Positions 35,687 through 44,834 of a DNA stretch of 64,000 nt are shown one piece after another. The notes beneath the pieces were generated by a model that saw nothing but the letters and a program-made list of their open reading frames with translations, did no database searches and had not been told where the DNA came from. A program made the position numbers and the translations under genes. Origin of the DNA: Falsiroseomonas sp051859025 (GTDB taxonomy: Bacteria > Pseudomonadota > Alphaproteobacteria > Acetobacterales > Acetobacteraceae); the NCBI RefSeq assembly GCF_051859025.1, contig NZ_JBHYGL010000012.1:62001-126000 (forward strand), written 5' to 3'. Each line of letters opens with the position of its first letter. Positions within the stretch are counted from its first letter, which is position 1.

Positions 35687-35983
35687 CTAGCTTCGCGCCG
35701 CTTCCTCTGGCGTCAGCAGCCGGAGCGAGAGGGCGTGCAGACCGGCCTCGAACTCCGGCGCCAGCGCGGCATGCACGGCGCGGGACCGCGCGACGCGGTT
35801 CTGGCCTGTGAAGGCGTCGGCCACGATGCGCAGCGTGTAATGCGTCTCCCCCCCCGGCCGCGCCCCGGCATGGCCGGCGTGAAGGGCGCTGTCGTCCTGG
35901 ACGGTGATGTCGGTGGGGGCGAAGGCGCTGCGGATCGCGGCCTCGATCCGGGCGGCGCGGTTCGGCTCGTTCATGGCTTGCAT
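35687..35983 (-). CDS. bolA: BolA family protein
   Basis: A 98-residue BolA-type protein, which partners with a monothiol glutaredoxin in iron-sulfur cluster trafficking and affects cell shape genes. The core runs from IEAAIRSAFAPTDITVQDDSALHAGH (beginning near residue 13) to the helix-turn-helix-like RSRAVHAALAPEF near 66. H35 and H38 are candidates for cluster binding. A second in-frame ATG lies at 35974. The gene is divergent from the J-domain gene, 88 bases away. Confidence 0.88.
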   Translation of the reverse strand: MQAMNEPNRAARIEAAIRSAFAPTDITVQDDSALHAGHAGARPGGETHYTLRIVADAFTGQNRVARSRAVHAALAPEFEAGLHALSLRLLTPEEAARS

Positions 35984-36071
35984 GTGGTGCTTCCTGCCGC
36001 CGCGGAAAGCCCCGCGCAAGGCATGTCCGCCCTGCCTTGCGCGCCCCGGATGCCGCGACCATAAGTCCCGC

Positions 36072-36686
36072 ATGGCGCGACGAGGCGACCGTATCGGATT
36101 GGCGACCGCGGAACCGGAAGCGCCCGCGCGTCCCTGTGAATCGCCGGGCTGCGCGGAGCCCGGGGGCTTCCGCGCGCCGCGGGATCGCGCCTCCCTGAAC
36201 CAGTACCGCTGGTTCTGCCTGGAGCATGTGCGCGAATACAATCGTGCCTGGGACTATTACAAAGGCATGGCGCCCGGGGAGATCGAGGCGAATATCCGCA
36301 GCGATGCCGGCTGGCAGCGCCCCACCTGGCCGCTCGGCCGCCTCGGTGGCGCCAACCCCTTCGACCACCCGGAGATGTTCCGCGACCCGCTCGGGATGCT
36401 GAAGGACACGCCGCTGCACGCGCAGCGCCGCCGCGCCGCGCCCCGGCCGGATGAGCCGCCGCCCGAACTGCGCGCGGCGCTCGACGTTCTCGGCCTCACT
36501 TGGCCCATCGATGCCGTGAGCCTGCGCGGGCGCTACAAGGAACTCGCCAAGCGCTACCACCCCGACGCCAATGGCGGCGACCGGCAGGGGGAGGAACGGC
36601 TGAAGGACATCAGCCGCGCCTACAGCCTGCTCCGTCGCGCCTTGCCGGGCCGCGCCGCCCCTGCCCCCGCTCCCAAGGCGGGTTGA
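36072..36686 (+). CDS. C-terminal J-domain (DnaJ-like) protein
   Basis: A 204-residue protein with the J domain at its C-terminus (about residues 140-195). The HPD tripeptide is in KRYHPDANGGD. The N-terminal part has a cysteine pair in PCESPGCAEPG and a FCLEHVREYN segment, so it may bind a metal. This layout, with the J domain last, is typical of a group of alphaproteobacterial DnaJ-like proteins found next to cobS. It ends 41 bases before cobS, which may mean it helps assemble that chelatase; that is inference. Confidence 0.86.
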   Translation: MARRGDRIGLATAEPEAPARPCESPGCAEPGGFRAPRDRASLNQYRWFCLEHVREYNRAWDYYKGMAPGEIEANIRSDAGWQRPTWPLGRLGGANPFDHPEMFRDPLGMLKDTPLHAQRRRAAPRPDEPPPELRAALDVLGLTWPIDAVSLRGRYKELAKRYHPDANGGDRQGEERLKDISRAYSLLRRALPGRAAPAPAPKAG

Positions 36687-36727
36687 GTGGGTAGCCGCGC
36701 CGCCGCCACCGCCCTAGGATCAACCTA

Positions 36728-37759
36728 ATGCCACAGCCGGACCCAGAGATGACCAAGGTCGCCAGCCCTACCGAGAGCCGCCCCACCGCCGCGATCGACA
36801 TGCCCGACACCACCGTCAATGTGCGAGAGGTCTTCGGCATCGACAGCGACCTCACGGTCCCTGCCTTCTCGCTGCGCACCGAACATGTGCCCGAGGTCGA
36901 CAGCTCCTACCGCTTCGACCGGGAGACGACGCTCGCGATCCTCGCGGGCTTCGCGCATAACCGCCGCGTGATGGTCCAGGGCTATCACGGCACCGGCAAG
37001 TCCACGCATATCGAACAGGTGGCGGCGCGGCTGAACTGGCCCTGCATCCGCGTGAACCTGGACAGCCACATCAGCCGCATCGACCTGATCGGCAAGGACG
37101 CCATCGTCCTGAAGGATGGCAAGCAGATCACGGAATTCCGCGAAGGCATCCTGCCCTGGGCGCTGCAGCACCCCTGCGCGCTGGTCTTCGACGAGTATGA
37201 CGCCGGCCGCCCGGACGTGATGTTCGTGATCCAGCGCGTGCTGGAAGTCGAAGGCAAGCTGACGCTGCTGGACCAGAACAAGGTCATCCGCCCGCATCGC
37301 GGCTTCCGCCTGTTCGCCACGGCCAACACCGTCGGCCTCGGCGACACGACCGGCCTCTATCACGGCACGCAGCAGATCAACCAGGGCCAGATGGACCGCT
37401 GGAACATCGTCGCGACGCTGAACTACCTGCCGCATGCGCAGGAGACGCAGATCGTCATGGCCAAGCTCGGCCTGGACGACAAGGACGCCAAGGCGAAGCG
37501 CCAGACGGAAGCCATGGTGGCGCTGGCCGATCTGACGCGCGCGGGCTTCATCGCCGGCGACATCTCCACCGTCATGTCGCCGCGCACCGTCATCACCTGG
37601 GCCGAGAACGCCAAGATCTTCGGCGATATCGGCTTCGCCTTCCGCCTCAGCTTCCTCAACAAGTGCGACGAGGCCGAGCGCGGCACGGTGGCCGAATACT
37701 ACCAGCGCTGCTTCAACGAGGAACTGCCGAGCGGCAGCCTGCTCCGCAAGGCGGGGTAG
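36728..37759 (+). CDS. cobS: Cobaltochelatase AAA+ subunit CobS
   Basis: A 343-residue AAA+ ATPase of the aerobic cobaltochelatase, which inserts cobalt into hydrogenobyrinate a,c-diamide together with CobN and CobT. Walker A GYHGTGKST is near residue 85, Walker B LVFDEYDAG near 154, and the sensor-like ATANTVGLGD near 198. TAGGAT at 36715-36720 ends 7 bases before the ATG, so it may be leaderless. An ATG seven codons in is an alternative start. CobN is not in this window. The cobT gene follows after an intervening DUF29 gene. Confidence 0.93.
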   Translation: MPQPDPEMTKVASPTESRPTAAIDMPDTTVNVREVFGIDSDLTVPAFSLRTEHVPEVDSSYRFDRETTLAILAGFAHNRRVMVQGYHGTGKSTHIEQVAARLNWPCIRVNLDSHISRIDLIGKDAIVLKDGKQITEFREGILPWALQHPCALVFDEYDAGRPDVMFVIQRVLEVEGKLTLLDQNKVIRPHRGFRLFATANTVGLGDTTGLYHGTQQINQGQMDRWNIVATLNYLPHAQETQIVMAKLGLDDKDAKAKRQTEAMVALADLTRAGFIAGDISTVMSPRTVITWAENAKIFGDIGFAFRLSFLNKCDEAERGTVAEYYQRCFNEELPSGSLLRKAG

Positions 37760-37779
37760 GCGCCTGAAGGGAGAGCGTC

Positions 37780-38247
37780 ATGGACGGTCGCCTCTTTGGC
37801 CTGGGGACGGACCCCGATGCCGATGAGCACGCCTGGCTTCTCGGCCAGGCGGAGGCGCTGCGGGCCGGACGCCTCTCCGCGATCGATCGTGACCATCTGG
37901 CGGCGCTTCTCGAAGGCATGGCCAAGCGTGATGTCCGGGAGGCGCTCTCCCAGATGGAGCGCCTTCTCATGCACATGCTGAAATTCACCGTGCAGCCGCA
38001 GCGGGCGACAAGCTCCTGGGCGATCAGCGTGGTGAATGCCCAGAACGAGTTGCAGGACATGCTCGATTCGCCCTCCCTCCGCCGCGCGGTGGAGGAGAAA
38101 CTGCCCCGCGCCTGGGAACGGGCGCGGCGATCCGCGGCGGCGGAGACCCGCATGGACCTTTCGGCCATCCCCGCCCAGAACCCGTGGAGCCTGGACGACG
38201 CCCTTGCCTGGACGCCGCCCTTCGACCTCCCCCAGCGCGTGAAGTGA
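37780..38247 (+). CDS. DUF29 family protein between cobS and cobT
   Basis: A 155-residue protein of the DUF29 family. The conserved parts are ERLLMHMLKFTVQPQRATSSWAISVV near 60-85 and the LPRAWERARRSAA segment near 108-120. DUF29 proteins are mostly found in cyanobacteria and alphaproteobacteria and have no known function. It sits between cobS (20 bases) and cobT (11 bases), so it is probably co-transcribed. A role in the chelatase is not shown by the sequence. Confidence 0.8.
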   Translation: MDGRLFGLGTDPDADEHAWLLGQAEALRAGRLSAIDRDHLAALLEGMAKRDVREALSQMERLLMHMLKFTVQPQRATSSWAISVVNAQNELQDMLDSPSLRRAVEEKLPRAWERARRSAAAETRMDLSAIPAQNPWSLDDALAWTPPFDLPQRVK

Positions 38248-38258
38248 CAGGCAGCCCC

Positions 38259-40127
38259 ATGGCGAATACCAAGGATCAGACCCGGCAGGAGGAATTCAAG
38301 CGCGCCACCGCCGGGGCGCTGCGCGCCATGGCGCAGGTGCCGGAAGTGCAGGTGGCCTACCAGCCCGGCCCTTCGGGCCTGGCCGGCAAGCGCGCCCGCC
38401 TGCCGCTGCCGACGCGCGCTTTGCCGCCTTCCGAGATGGCGAAGCTCCGCGGCGCCGCGGATGCCATCGCCCTCAAGCTCCGCCACCACGACGAAGGCGT
38501 GCACAACGCCCGCGTGCCGCAGCGGCGTGAGGCGCGGGAGGTGTTCGACGCGCTGGAGGATGTGCGCGTCGAGGTCATCGGCAGCCAGCACATGGCCGGC
38601 GTCGCCGCCAATCTCCGCGCCCGCCTGTCGGAACAGTGCGAGGCCGAGGGCTACGACCGCATGACGCGGAAGGACCAGCTGCCGCTGCCCGCGGCGCTGG
38701 GCCTGTTGGCGCGCGAACGCCTGTCCGGCGAACCCGTCCCCGCCGCCGCCCGCCGCGTGCTCGACCTCTGGCGCGAATCGGTCGGCGAGAAGGGCGAATC
38801 CGCACTCGCGGAAATGGCCGCCGCCCAGGGCAACCAGGACGCCTTCGGCAAGGCCGCGCGCAAGCTGCTGGCGGCGCTCGATCTGGCGGAGGCCGAGGTC
38901 GAGGCCGAGGCCGAGCAGGATGAGGAAGAAGGGGAGGGGGGCGAGACCTCCTCCCAGCAGGACCAGTCCGGGGAGGGCGAGGCCCAGGCCCAGGACACCG
39001 AAAGCATGCTCGGCGCCCAGCCCGAGACCATGCAGGGCGACGCCGCCGAGGATGAGACCGAGGAGGGCGAGGAGGAAGGCGCCGCCGCCGAGGGCGATGA
39101 CCGCCCGGGCGGCCCGCAGCAGCGGAAGGAGGTGCCGCAGACCGACGATGCCTCCGTCTACCGCGCCTACAACCGCAATTTCGATGAGGTGGTGGACGCC
39201 GACGACCTCTGCGATGCCGAGGAGCTGGCCAGGCTCCGCCAGCAGCTCGACCAGCAGCTGTCGCACCTCCAGGGCGTCGTCTCCAAGCTCGCGAACCGCC
39301 TGCAGCGCCGGCTGATGGCACAGCAGCAGCGCGCCTGGGAATTCGACCTCGAGGAGGGGATCCTCGATGTCTCCCGCCTCGCCCGCGTGGTGGTCAACCC
39401 GATGCTCTCGCTGTCCTACAAGCGGGAGCGCGAGGCCGACTTCCGCGATACGGTGGTGACGCTGCTGATCGACAATTCGGGGTCCATGCGCGGCCGGCCG
39501 ATCACGGTGGCCGCCATGTGCTGCGACATCCTGGCCCGCACGCTCGAACGCTGCGCGGTGAAGACGGAAATCCTGGGCTTCACCACCCGCGCCTGGAAGG
39601 GCGGCCAGTCTCGCGAACGCTGGGTGCAGGAAGGCAAGCCGCGCAACCCGGGGCGCCTGAATGACCTCCGCCACGTCGTCTACAAGGCGGCCGATGCCCC
39701 CTGGCGGCGCGCGCGCAAGAACCTCGGCCTGATGCTGCGCGAGGGGCTGCTGAAGGAGAACATCGACGGCGAGGCGCTGGAATGGGCCTATAAGCGCCTG
39801 CTCCAGCGGTCCGAACACCGCCGCATCCTGATGGTGATCAGTGATGGCGCGCCGGTGGATGACAGCACGCTGTCGGTGAACCCGGGCAACTACCTGGAAC
39901 GCCACCTGCGCAAGGTGATCGGGGAGATCGAGGGGCGGGAGGCGGTGGAGCTGATCGCCATCGGCATCGGCCACGACGTCACCCGCTACTACCGCCGCGC
40001 CGTCACCATCGTGGATGCCGAGGAACTTGGCGGTACCATGATGAAGAAGCTCGCCGAACTCTTCGACGAGGATGCGGCGATGGCCTGGCAGAGGGCCGCG
40101 GCGGAGCGTTCGCCGCTCGTCGCCTGA
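38259..40127 (+). CDS. cobT: Cobaltochelatase subunit CobT
   Basis: A 622-residue subunit that forms rings on CobS. The middle section (about residues 205-300) is very acidic, with long runs of Glu and Asp, as usual in CobT. The C-terminal von Willebrand factor A domain starts near 400 with the MIDAS metal motif DNSGSMRG near 405 and a later SDGAPVDD motif near 528. I chose the ATG at 38259, where homology starts. It ends 10 bases before the phytase-like gene. Confidence 0.93.
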   Translation: MANTKDQTRQEEFKRATAGALRAMAQVPEVQVAYQPGPSGLAGKRARLPLPTRALPPSEMAKLRGAADAIALKLRHHDEGVHNARVPQRREAREVFDALEDVRVEVIGSQHMAGVAANLRARLSEQCEAEGYDRMTRKDQLPLPAALGLLARERLSGEPVPAAARRVLDLWRESVGEKGESALAEMAAAQGNQDAFGKAARKLLAALDLAEAEVEAEAEQDEEEGEGGETSSQQDQSGEGEAQAQDTESMLGAQPETMQGDAAEDETEEGEEEGAAAEGDDRPGGPQQRKEVPQTDDASVYRAYNRNFDEVVDADDLCDAEELARLRQQLDQQLSHLQGVVSKLANRLQRRLMAQQQRAWEFDLEEGILDVSRLARVVVNPMLSLSYKREREADFRDTVVTLLIDNSGSMRGRPITVAAMCCDILARTLERCAVKTEILGFTTRAWKGGQSRERWVQEGKPRNPGRLNDLRHVVYKAADAPWRRARKNLGLMLREGLLKENIDGEALEWAYKRLLQRSEHRRILMVISDGAPVDDSTLSVNPGNYLERHLRKVIGEIEGREAVELIAIGIGHDVTRYYRRAVTIVDAEELGGTMMKKLAELFDEDAAMAWQRAAAERSPLVA

Positions 40128-40137
40128 CGCATCGGGC

Positions 40138-41094
40138 ATGATCAGCCGCCGCGGCCTGCTGGCCTCGGCGCTGGCCTGCCTGCCCGGCTGCATGCCGGGG
40201 GCGGAGGCGGGCGCGCTGAGCCGCCCGCTGGACCTGGCGGCCCTGCCGCCGGGCGGGCCCATCCGCCTCCTGGGCGGGCTTGAGATCGATACGCGGGTGC
40301 TGGGCTTCGGCGGCTTGTCCGCGCTGCATCTGGCGGATGACCTCACCCTGACGATGGTTTCCGACCTCGGCCGATTCGCGGAGATGCGGCTGGCGCTGGA
40401 TGCGGGGCTGCGGCCGGTCTCGCTGAGCCTGCTGCGGGCCGGGCCGCTGCGCGATGGCGCCGGGCAGCCGCTGGCGCGGGGCCATGCCGGCGATTCCGAG
40501 TCGCTCGTTCGCCTGTCCGACGGCACCTGGCTGGTGGGGTTCGAACGCTGGCACCGCATCCGCGCCTACCGGACGCTTTCATCGCCCGGCACCTATGTGG
40601 AGGCGCCGCCGCGGCTGGAACTGGCGCCGGCCAATGCGGGGCTGGAATCGCTGGCGGTGCTGCCGGATGGCCGCCTGGTGGCGATCGCGGAGGAGTTTCC
40701 CCCCGGCCCGGATGCCAGCCTGACCTCGGCCTGGATCGGCCGACCCGGTGCCTGGCGCCCCATCGCCTATCGCCCCGGCGCCAACCTGCTGCCCGTGGAT
40801 GCGGCCGCGCTGCCGGATGGGGCACTGCTGGTGGTGGAGCGCAGCTTCTCGATCTTCGGCGGTTTTTCCGGCCGCCTGGTCCGCGTGCCGGCTGCGCAAC
40901 TCGCCAACCCCGCCATCGGCGCCGTGCTGGAGGGGGAGGAATTGCTGCGCCTGTCCGCCCCCATCCCCAGCGACAATTACGAGGGTCTGGCGGTGCTGCG
41001 GCGGGATGGCCGGACGCTGCTGGCCCTCATCTCCGACGACAACGAGAACCGGCTGCAGCGGACGCTGCTGCTTGTCCTGGAACTGCTGGGCTGA
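40138..41094 (+). CDS. Secreted esterase-like phytase-fold protein
   Basis: A 318-residue protein with an export signal (MISRRGLLASALACLPGC). LPGC at 15-18 could be a lipobox although proline at -2 is unusual. The body matches the esterase-like activity of phytase (PF13449) family, a beta-propeller group: LGGLEIDTRVLGFGGLSAL near 42-60, NAGLESLAVLPDGRLVAI near 165, SDNYEGLAVLRRDG near 280. These proteins are usually annotated by fold only. It follows cobT after 10 bases but has no apparent link to cobalamin. Confidence 0.82.
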   Translation: MISRRGLLASALACLPGCMPGAEAGALSRPLDLAALPPGGPIRLLGGLEIDTRVLGFGGLSALHLADDLTLTMVSDLGRFAEMRLALDAGLRPVSLSLLRAGPLRDGAGQPLARGHAGDSESLVRLSDGTWLVGFERWHRIRAYRTLSSPGTYVEAPPRLELAPANAGLESLAVLPDGRLVAIAEEFPPGPDASLTSAWIGRPGAWRPIAYRPGANLLPVDAAALPDGALLVVERSFSIFGGFSGRLVRVPAAQLANPAIGAVLEGEELLRLSAPIPSDNYEGLAVLRRDGRTLLALISDDNENRLQRTLLLVLELLG

Positions 41095-41880
41095 TCAGGC
41101 GACTTCCATCAGGCGTTCGCGCGGCAGGGTGAGCCAGGCGCGGGCGCCGATGCCCGGCGCGCTTTCCAGCCGGATATCGCCGCCATGGGCCGCGGCCAGG
41201 GACCGCGCAAGGGTCAGGCCAAGGTCCAGGCCTCGCGTCCCGGCGACCGGGCCGGCGGCGTCCATCACCAGGTCATGCGCGGGCAGTCCATCGCCCTCAT
41301 CCTCGACGACGATGGCGACGGTCTCGGCGCCCAGCACATGGCGCAGCGCCACCACGTCGCCGTCGCGGGAATGGCGTGCGGCGCGACGCAGCAGGGCGGC
41401 CAGCGCGCCTTCCAGGGCGCGGCGATCCGCCTTCACGGTCAGGCTGCGAAGGCCGGGGTCGACCTGCCAGTGGCGGCGGCCCGGGCGGATCTGCGCGGCG
41501 ACCGCGGCGATGGCGGCATCCACCACCGGGCCGAGCAGGGCCGGTGCCTCATGGAGTGTGCGGGGGGAGGGTTCGGTGGCGAAATCGGCCAGGTCATCCG
41601 CCAGCCGGAGCAGTTGCTGGGCAACGCCTTCAAGGGGCGTTTCCTCCCCTTCCCGGCGCGGTCCCGGCAGCATCTGCGCGGCCTGGGCCATCAGCGCCAG
41701 GCCGGGCCCCCGCAGTTCCTGCGCGGCGAGGGAGAGGCATCGGCCCCGTGCGGCGGCCAGCCTTTCGGAAGCCGCGACGCGATTGCGCGCGTCGATCAGG
41801 ACGGACCGCACACGCAGTGCCACGGCTATCGCCACGACAACCAGGACCAGTGCGATCGGAAGGAGGGACTCGGGCGTCAT
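41095..41880 (-). CDS. Sensor-kinase-like membrane protein lacking the phospho-acceptor histidine
   Basis: A 261-residue protein. An N-terminal helix (residues 6-24) anchors it. The following region is like a HisKA dimerisation helix, but the usual H-E-L-R motif reads QELRGPG, with Q54 replacing histidine. An ATP-binding GHKL domain follows: the N box is degenerate near 130, the D-x-G motif is present as VVEDEGDGLP near 190, and GLDLGLTLARSLAAAHGGDI near 215-235 is a good G2 region. No response regulator gene is adjacent. It may be an adaptor or a decoy kinase. Confidence 0.7.
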   Translation of the reverse strand: MTPESLLPIALVLVVVAIAVALRVRSVLIDARNRVAASERLAAARGRCLSLAAQELRGPGLALMAQAAQMLPGPRREGEETPLEGVAQQLLRLADDLADFATEPSPRTLHEAPALLGPVVDAAIAAVAAQIRPGRRHWQVDPGLRSLTVKADRRALEGALAALLRRAARHSRDGDVVALRHVLGAETVAIVVEDEGDGLPAHDLVMDAAGPVAGTRGLDLGLTLARSLAAAHGGDIRLESAPGIGARAWLTLPRERLMEVA

Positions 41881-42050
41881 CCCGACCAGAGTGGGACCGC
41901 TTCGGTTTCCAAACGGTAAACGTTGGAGCCCTATGCCCGGGCTGTGTCACGCAAAAACGTCAAAGTGAGTTGACGCTTTCGTGAGGACGCCGCGGTCGCT
42001 CTGGTCCGGCGGGGTCCGGCGCCGTCAAGGCAACCGGACAAGCCGTGAAT

Positions 42051-42071
42051 GGCGCGGCGTGATGCCGCGCC
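42051..42071 (-). terminator. Hairpin after rpmB
   Basis: An 8-bp perfect stem (GGCGCGGC / GCCGCGCC) with a five-base loop, ten bases after the rpmB stop on the minus strand. No T-run follows, so it would be an incomplete intrinsic terminator or an mRNA-end hairpin. Confidence 0.45.
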
Positions 42072-42080
42072 CTTCGATGG

Positions 42081-42380
42081 TCAGGCGGCGACGGCCTTCT
42101 TCGCCTGGGCACGAGCCAGACGACGCTTCAGCACCTGGGCCTCGACCGGCAGGTCGCGGTTCGGGGTGCCGAGCAGGAAGGCGTCGAAGCCGCCATTGTG
42201 CTCCACCGTCCGGATACCGTTGACGGACAGGCGCATACGCACCGGCGTGCCAAGGATATCGGAGTAGAACGACGTTTCCTGCAGGTTGGGCAGGAAGCGG
42301 CGACGGGTCTTGTTGTTGGCGTGGCTGACGTTGTTACCCGTCAGCACGCCCTTGCCGGTGATTCCGCAGCGGCGGGCCAT
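42081..42380 (-). CDS. rpmB: Ribosomal protein bL28
   Basis: A 99-residue large-subunit ribosomal protein. The start MARRCGITGKGVLTGNNVSH is the bL28 signature, followed by NKTRRRFLPNLQ and the alphaproteobacterial C-terminal extension ending in AQAKKAVAA. Only C5 is present, so it is the zinc-independent form. The ATG at 42380 is fixed by family; upstream in-frame codons lie in the leader. A good promoter is at 42494-42466 and a hairpin follows the stop. Confidence 0.97.
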   Translation of the reverse strand: MARRCGITGKGVLTGNNVSHANNKTRRRFLPNLQETSFYSDILGTPVRMRLSVNGIRTVEHNGGFDAFLLGTPNRDLPVEAQVLKRRLARAQAKKAVAA

Positions 42381-42465
42381 GACATGTATCCCGAGAAAGC
42401 GCGCGCACGGGTGCCTGGGACGGAGTGGCCAGGCTGCCGCACGCGGAGTGGTCCGGAGAGGGGGC

Positions 42466-42494
42466 CATATCGCGGATAGGCCCCGCGGCGTCAA
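42466..42494 (-). promoter_or_regulatory. Promoter of rpmB
   Basis: On the minus strand TTGACG (42494-42489), a 17-base spacer, then GATATG (42471-42466). This would give an rpmB leader of about 80 bases. The near-consensus -35 and ideal spacing suit a highly expressed ribosomal gene. Confidence 0.55.
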
Positions 42495-42515
42495 GTCTGA
42501 GTCAGGGATTGGGCT

Positions 42516-42788
42516 TCAGAGATTGGCCGCATGGGGCGGCGCGCCGGCCGCGCGGCGCATCTCCTCCAGCTCCCCGGACTCGACCGAGGCCAGCGCGCTG
42601 CGCAGCACGCCCGCCACCGCACGGTCATCCATGGTGCGGGACAGCATGCCGAGCGCCCCGCCCAGCAGGGCAGAGGCGATGGAGATGGGCGCGATGCCCT
42701 GCTCGATCATGTACTCGATGGCCTTGTCGACCACCGAACCGGCGTGGCTGAGGTCTTCCGGGGCCACGCCCTGGGGGTCGAACTGCAT
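42516..42788 (-). CDS. Small hypothetical protein upstream of rpmB
   Basis: A 90-residue product with no signal peptide. A mildly hydrophobic Gly/Ala-rich stretch (ISIASALLGGALGML, about residues 36-50) is flanked by acidic helices, and the C-terminus is charged. I do not recognise the family. Its ATG lies 77 bases downstream of the ABC exporter gene on the same strand, with AAAGGAA as a possible ribosome-binding site just before it. Confidence 0.6.
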   Translation of the reverse strand: MQFDPQGVAPEDLSHAGSVVDKAIEYMIEQGIAPISIASALLGGALGMLSRTMDDRAVAGVLRSALASVESGELEEMRRAAGAPPHAANL

Positions 42789-42865
42789 GCGGCGGGTTCC
42801 TTTAGTTCAAGGCGACATAGGCAGGGACTCGCCCGAGGGAAAGCCCTTCCGGGGAAAGCGGTGGC

Positions 42866-44728
42866 TCAGGCGGGCGCCGCCAGCGCCCCCGCCGTGCCTT
42901 CCGCCGCAGCCTGGGCCGCCGCTGCGGCTTCCGCCGCCGCCACCGCCTCCGACTGCCGGCGCCACATGGCGGCGTAGAGGCCATCCGCCGTGATCAGCTG
43001 GCCATGCGACCCTCGTTCGGCCACCTGGCCGTCCTGCAGCACCAGGATCTCATCCGCATCCACCACCGTGGACAGGCGATGCGCGATCACCAGGGTGGTG
43101 CGGCCGCGGGCGGCATCGCGCAAGGCGGCCTGGATGTCCTGTTCCGTCCGCGTGTCCAGGGCGCTGGTGGCCTCGTCCAGGATCAGCAGGCGGGGGTTCT
43201 TCAGCAGGGTGCGGGCGATCGCCACGCGCTGCTTCTCGCCGCCCGACAGCTTCAGGCCGCGTTCGCCCACCTTGGTGTCGTAGCCATCCGGCAGGCGGAG
43301 GACGAAATCATGCACCTGCGCCAGGCGGGCGGCGTTCTCCACCTCCTCCTGGCTGGCACTCGGCCGGCCATAGGCGATGTTGTAGCGGATGGTGTCGTTG
43401 AACAGCACCGTGTCCTGCGGCACCACGCCGATGGCGGCGCGGACGCTGTCCTGCGTCACGTCCCGCACATCCTGCCCATCGATCACCACGCGGCCGCCTG
43501 ACGTGTCGTAGAAGCGGAACAGCAGGCGGCTGATGGTGGATTTGCCGGCGCCTGTCGGCCCGACGATGGCGAGCGTCCGCCCGGGCGGCACGGTGAAGCT
43601 GACGCCCTTCAGGATCGTGCGGTCGGGGCGGTAGCCGAAGCGCACATCCTCGAACCGGATCTCGCCGGCCGTCACGGCCAGCGCGGGCGCGCCGGGCTTG
43701 TCGGCGACCTCCCGCTCCTCCCGCATCAGGCGGAACATGGCTTCCATGTCCGTCAGGCCCTGCTTGATCTCCCGGTACGCAAAACCGAGGATGTTCAGCG
43801 GCTGGAAGAGCTGGATCATGTAGGTGTTGACCAGCACGAAGCCGCCGACGCTCATGCCCCCATTCGCGACGCGGCTGGCGGCCATCAGCATGACGATGGT
43901 GAGTCCCAGGCCGATGATCGCCTGCTGGCCGAAATTCAGGCCGTTGAGGCTGACCTCGGACCGCACATAGGCCTTTTCGTAGCGTTCCAGGCTGCCGTCG
44001 TAGCGGCGGGCCTCATGCGCCTCATTGCCGAAATACTTGACCGTCTCGTAGTTCAGCAGGCTGTCGATGGCCCGCGTATTGGCCTCGGTATCCGTCTCGT
44101 TCATCGCGCGGCGGAAGCGCAGCCGCCATTCCGTGAACAGCAGCGTATAGGCGATGTAGACGCCGACGGTGCCGAGGATGACGATCGTGAAGGACACGTC
44201 GAACATCCCCCACAGGATCAGGGAGACCAGCAGGATCTCGAAGATCGTCGGGATGATGTTGAACAGCAGGAAGTCCAGCACGAAGGTCATGCCCCGCGTG
44301 CCGCGCTCCAGCATGCGGGACAGGCCGCCGGTCTGGCGGTCCAGGTGGAAGCGCAGCGACAGGGCGTGCAGGTGCTGGAATACCTGCAGCGCGATGCGCC
44401 GGGTGGCGCGGCCCTGGACGCGGGCGAAGATCGCGTCCCGCAATTCGTTGAAGCCGCTGCTGGTGATGCGCATCAGCCCGTAGCCGAGCACGAGCGCGAT
44501 CGGCACCGCCGCGATCGCCCCCGCTCCACCGGCTTGCGGGGCGAGTGCATCCACGGCGCGGGCGAAGGCGATGGGGACCAGGACGTTCGCGGCCTTGGCG
44601 AAGACAAGCAGCACCAGGCTGATGACGACCCGCGCGCGCAGCCCGGGCTCACCCGGCGGCCACAGATAGGGCACCATGGTCATCAGCGTGCGCATATGAT
44701 TGCGCTCGCTGGGCATATTCTTCTGCAC
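42866..44728 (-). CDS. Atm1/ABCB7-type ABC exporter
   Basis: A 620-residue half-transporter: six transmembrane helices to about residue 330, then one ATP-binding domain. Walker A GPTGAGKST is near 392, signature LSGGEKQRVAIART near 490, Walker B LLILDEATSALD near 515, and the switch histidine in VIAHRLST near 547. The N-terminal MRTLMTMVPYLWP and the NYETVKYFGNE segment near 235 are Atm1-group hallmarks; relatives export glutathione-linked sulfur or metal compounds. Start may be 44728, 44716 or 44695 (three ATGs in frame). Two Ala-rich tails end the protein. Confidence 0.9.
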   Translation of the reverse strand: MQKNMPSERNHMRTLMTMVPYLWPPGEPGLRARVVISLVLLVFAKAANVLVPIAFARAVDALAPQAGGAGAIAAVPIALVLGYGLMRITSSGFNELRDAIFARVQGRATRRIALQVFQHLHALSLRFHLDRQTGGLSRMLERGTRGMTFVLDFLLFNIIPTIFEILLVSLILWGMFDVSFTIVILGTVGVYIAYTLLFTEWRLRFRRAMNETDTEANTRAIDSLLNYETVKYFGNEAHEARRYDGSLERYEKAYVRSEVSLNGLNFGQQAIIGLGLTIVMLMAASRVANGGMSVGGFVLVNTYMIQLFQPLNILGFAYREIKQGLTDMEAMFRLMREEREVADKPGAPALAVTAGEIRFEDVRFGYRPDRTILKGVSFTVPPGRTLAIVGPTGAGKSTISRLLFRFYDTSGGRVVIDGQDVRDVTQDSVRAAIGVVPQDTVLFNDTIRYNIAYGRPSASQEEVENAARLAQVHDFVLRLPDGYDTKVGERGLKLSGGEKQRVAIARTLLKNPRLLILDEATSALDTRTEQDIQAALRDAARGRTTLVIAHRLSTVVDADEILVLQDGQVAERGSHGQLITADGLYAAMWRRQSEAVAAAEAAAAAQAAAEGTAGALAAPA

Positions 44729-44834
44729 TCAAGGGCTCCGGAGGCGCGTTGCTTCCATAAGTGGGGCCTGACGCAGGGTGCGCAAACCGGCAAGTGGTCT
44801 TCCGTGCCATGCGCTGCGCGCGCTACTGGGAGAA

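Noticed and set aside
36687..36727. Cobalamin riboswitch before cobS
   Set aside because: Only 41 bases separate cobS from the previous gene, too short for that element, and no B12-box is visible.
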